The notes under the pieces were generated by a model that searched no databases, was not told the origin of the DNA, and saw only the letters and a list, made by a program, of their open reading frames with translations. Below are positions 13,129 to 14,545 of a stretch of 14,545 bases of DNA, piece after piece (positions within the stretch are counted from its first letter, which is position 1; the number at the start of each line of letters is the position of its first letter). Source of the DNA: an archaeon (lineage in GTDB: Archaea; Methanobacteriota; Methanobacteria; Methanobacteriales; Methanobacteriaceae). Position numbers and translations under genes: made by a program. Location: assembly GCA_024409145.1 (NCBI GenBank), contig JAKSUF010000011.1, positions 1 through 14,545 on the forward strand, read 5' to 3'.

Positions 13129-13533
13129 TTATTTTGAATTTGGAGCATGTACTGCTTCTCTAGGATCCATTCCTGGTGGAGTCGTGATAATAATAGCATG
13201 TTCCTGTGTTTTAATCTCTATATTTCCTTTATCCAAAACTTTAGCATGGACTCCAATTGCATTTTTTTGTATTTCTGAGGACATATCCTCGCCGTTCACA
13301 GTTACTTTCTGTAAGTTTGCTACAGGTATTAAATAATACTCTGCATCACCACTACTATCAGTCATGTTAGGTTTTCCAGTTCCGGAATCATGATCTATTG
13401 CTACATTTCCGAAACTACTTGTAACGACTAAAAAGATAAGTAATGTAAATAGAATATCGATGAAAGGTACCAAATTAATTTCTGGTTCCTCCCCATCTAA
13501 TTTCTTTTTATGTCTTTTTATATCAATTGCCAT
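13129..13533 (-). CDS. exbD: ExbD/TolR-like membrane protein
   Basis: Partner of ExbB in a proton-driven inner complex. It has 134 residues: a short cytoplasmic N-terminus (1-20, lysine-rich then acidic), one membrane segment (about 21-38, LVPFIDILFTLLIFLVVT) with D26 at the position of the conserved proton-binding Asp, and an extracytoplasmic domain (about 40-134). That domain does not look like the standard ExbD fold: the usual run of lysine/glycine strands and the final helix-strand are not apparent, and it ends in a Pro-rich tail (TTPPGMDPREAVHAPNSK). GATGAT precedes the ATG by three bases. It lies 21 bases after exbB, so they form an operon. No TonB, TolA or outer-membrane receptor is nearby, and none is expected in an archaeon. 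Confidence 0.85.
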   Translation of the reverse strand: MAIDIKRHKKKLDGEEPEINLVPFIDILFTLLIFLVVTSSFGNVAIDHDSGTGKPNMTDSSGDAEYYLIPVANLQKVTVNGEDMSSEIQKNAIGVHAKVLDKGNIEIKTQEHAIIITTPPGMDPREAVHAPNSK

Positions 13534-13554
13534 TGTATCATCTTCTAAAAGAGA

Positions 13555-14394
13555 TTATTGTCTAAGTTTGCTTTCTGTAATTTCAGATTTTACATCACAT
13601 TTTTCTAGAATAATGTTACTTATACTTTTTTCAAGCATACTTGGCTTAAATGAAATTTGGATGTTTGAATAAGGGTCTGCAATTTCTTTTACCATTACAA
13701 CACCATTTGCTTCTTGTAAAGCATCAATTACACAAGGTATTTTCTCATAAACTCTTATTTTTATAACACCATAACTCCAGTTAGTCATTTTAGTAGCTAA
13801 TTCGATTTTTTCCATTTCTGCTTCGATTTGTCCTTTAATATAAGTATTTATTGGTAAAAGAATAATAGCAACTGCAAGTCCTGTGATAGTTGTAATAAGG
13901 GATACATAAATACCTTCTGCCATCATATTAACATCTGGAGATACTCCTAATGTTTTAAAAGTCATCCAAATACCAATAACTGTACCAATTAATCCTAAGA
14001 ATGGTGCAAGTTCAATAATTGTTTTTAAGGAACGCATTCCTTTTGTCATTTTACTCATTTCGACAATGAAAATTTGCTCCATACTTTCTTCAACTTCTAC
14101 TTTATTTTTATATCCTATTTTCAATGCTTCAGATATAATTTTGGAAATTGGATTTTTATAATGGCTTATATTTTTTAAAGCTTCTATAGCACCTCCTCTT
14201 TCCATAGAAACAGTAACAGTTCCCATGATTTCACTAGTATTGATTTTATTGATTTTCTTAAGGTATCTTATTTTTTGTATTGATGTTAGGATACCATAAA
14301 TACCTAGTAAAAGGATTATGTATGTAATTACTCCTCCACTTTGAAGCATTTCTACTAGGGTTGAAATGAAATTTTGAATTATTTCTATAATCAT
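13555..14394 (-). CDS. exbB: MotA/TolQ/ExbB proton channel protein with C-terminal extension
   Basis: Channel subunit of an ExbB-ExbD type stator that uses proton flow to drive movement of a partner. It has 279 residues with three membrane segments: about 20-40 (GGVITYIILLLGIYGILTS), 126-147 (IIELAPFLGLIGTVIGIWMTF) and 161-183 (GIYVSLITTITGLAVAIILLPI). The LAPFLGLIGTVIGIWMTF and GIYVSLITTITGLAVAI signatures are typical of the family. The cytoplasmic loop lies between 41 and 125. After the third segment about 95 residues remain, including an alpha/beta-looking stretch (209-279) longer than in bacterial ExbB; its role is unknown. GAGG (complement of 14401-14404) lies six bases before ATG. A TATA candidate, TATAAATATA (complement of 14419-14428), is very close to the start. 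Confidence 0.88.
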   Translation of the reverse strand: MIIEIIQNFISTLVEMLQSGGVITYIILLLGIYGILTSIQKIRYLKKINKINTSEIMGTVTVSMERGGAIEALKNISHYKNPISKIISEALKIGYKNKVEVEESMEQIFIVEMSKMTKGMRSLKTIIELAPFLGLIGTVIGIWMTFKTLGVSPDVNMMAEGIYVSLITTITGLAVAIILLPINTYIKGQIEAEMEKIELATKMTNWSYGVIKIRVYEKIPCVIDALQEANGVVMVKEIADPYSNIQISFKPSMLEKSISNIILEKCDVKSEITESKLRQ

Positions 14395-14430
14395 AGTTAC
14401 CCTCTTATAATATTATTGTATATTTATACT

Positions 14431-14532
14431 AAAATTTAATAATAAATTATTTTTTTTATCTTAGTTTTTTTTAAGATAATAATTGAAATTTAATTATAAA
14501 TTATTTTTTTTATCTTAGTTTTTTTAAGATAC
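14431..14532. repeat. Imperfect direct repeat upstream of exbB, each copy with a small hairpin
   Basis: Copies at 14431-14479 and 14485-14532 match except for one substitution (14441/14495) and one T fewer in the second copy's T run. Each contains TATCTTA and TAAGATA as a 7-8-bp stem around a T-rich loop (14456-14463/14472-14479; 14511-14517/14525-14531). It may be a duplicated control region, or terminators for a gene beyond the right edge. Confidence 0.8.
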
Positions 14533-14545
14533 TGATTAAAATTTA

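Overview
The window is very AT-rich, strongly so in the spacers and at third codon positions. It carries a gene set found only in methanogenic archaea: methanogenesis marker protein 9, the Mcr activation ATPase AtwA, CofD and CofE of F420 synthesis, GTP cyclohydrolase III, and archaeal-type PurO and GAPDH. Start sites carry GGTGA or GGAGG ribosome-binding sites and TATA-box promoters. AT richness plus content point to the Methanobacteriales, most likely a Methanobrevibacter or Methanosphaera relative. From memory, the order gap - endonuclease - hemA - atwA - cofD - purO - exbB resembles Methanothermobacter MTH1009 to MTH1022; this was not checked.

Layout. 1-600: no confident gene; purine-rich tracts, two TTAGG/CCTAA hairpins, one doubtful small ORF, and the gap promoter. 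601-2553: gap and an endonuclease IV-like TIM-barrel gene on the + strand. 2554-2675: convergent junction. 2676-14394: twelve genes, all on the - strand, so the natural reading order runs from exbB at the right to hemA at the left. Most are separated by 100-420 bases of AT-rich spacer and appear to be transcribed singly or in small groups; only exbB-exbD (21-base gap) is clearly an operon. No tRNA, rRNA, CRISPR, insertion sequence or phage gene was seen.

How the genes fit together. The left block (hemA, precorrin-2 dehydrogenase, mmp9, atwA) covers early and middle tetrapyrrole synthesis leading to F430 and cobamides, plus ATP-dependent activation of the F430 enzyme methyl-coenzyme M reductase. 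The middle block (gch3, cofD, a zinc-ribbon gene, cofE) holds the first committed step and the last steps of coenzyme F420 synthesis. purO, the last step of IMP synthesis, lies upstream and feeds the GTP pool that Gch3 uses. exbB-exbD encode a proton-driven stator pair with unusual soluble domains and no visible partner.

The most interesting structure outside the genes is regulatory. Promoter-proximal duplications lie upstream of mmp9 (14-bp unit, 3.7 copies), cofD (51-bp perfect copy) and exbB (about 54-bp imperfect copy). Four genes have their stop codon built into a hairpin, three of these followed by a T-rich tract. Palindromes overlap or abut the likely promoters of gap and purO. I found no convincing wholly new multi-gene system; the strongest unknowns are the two-module cysteine-rich Mmp9, the zinc-ribbon protein between cofD and cofE, and the modified ExbB/ExbD pair.
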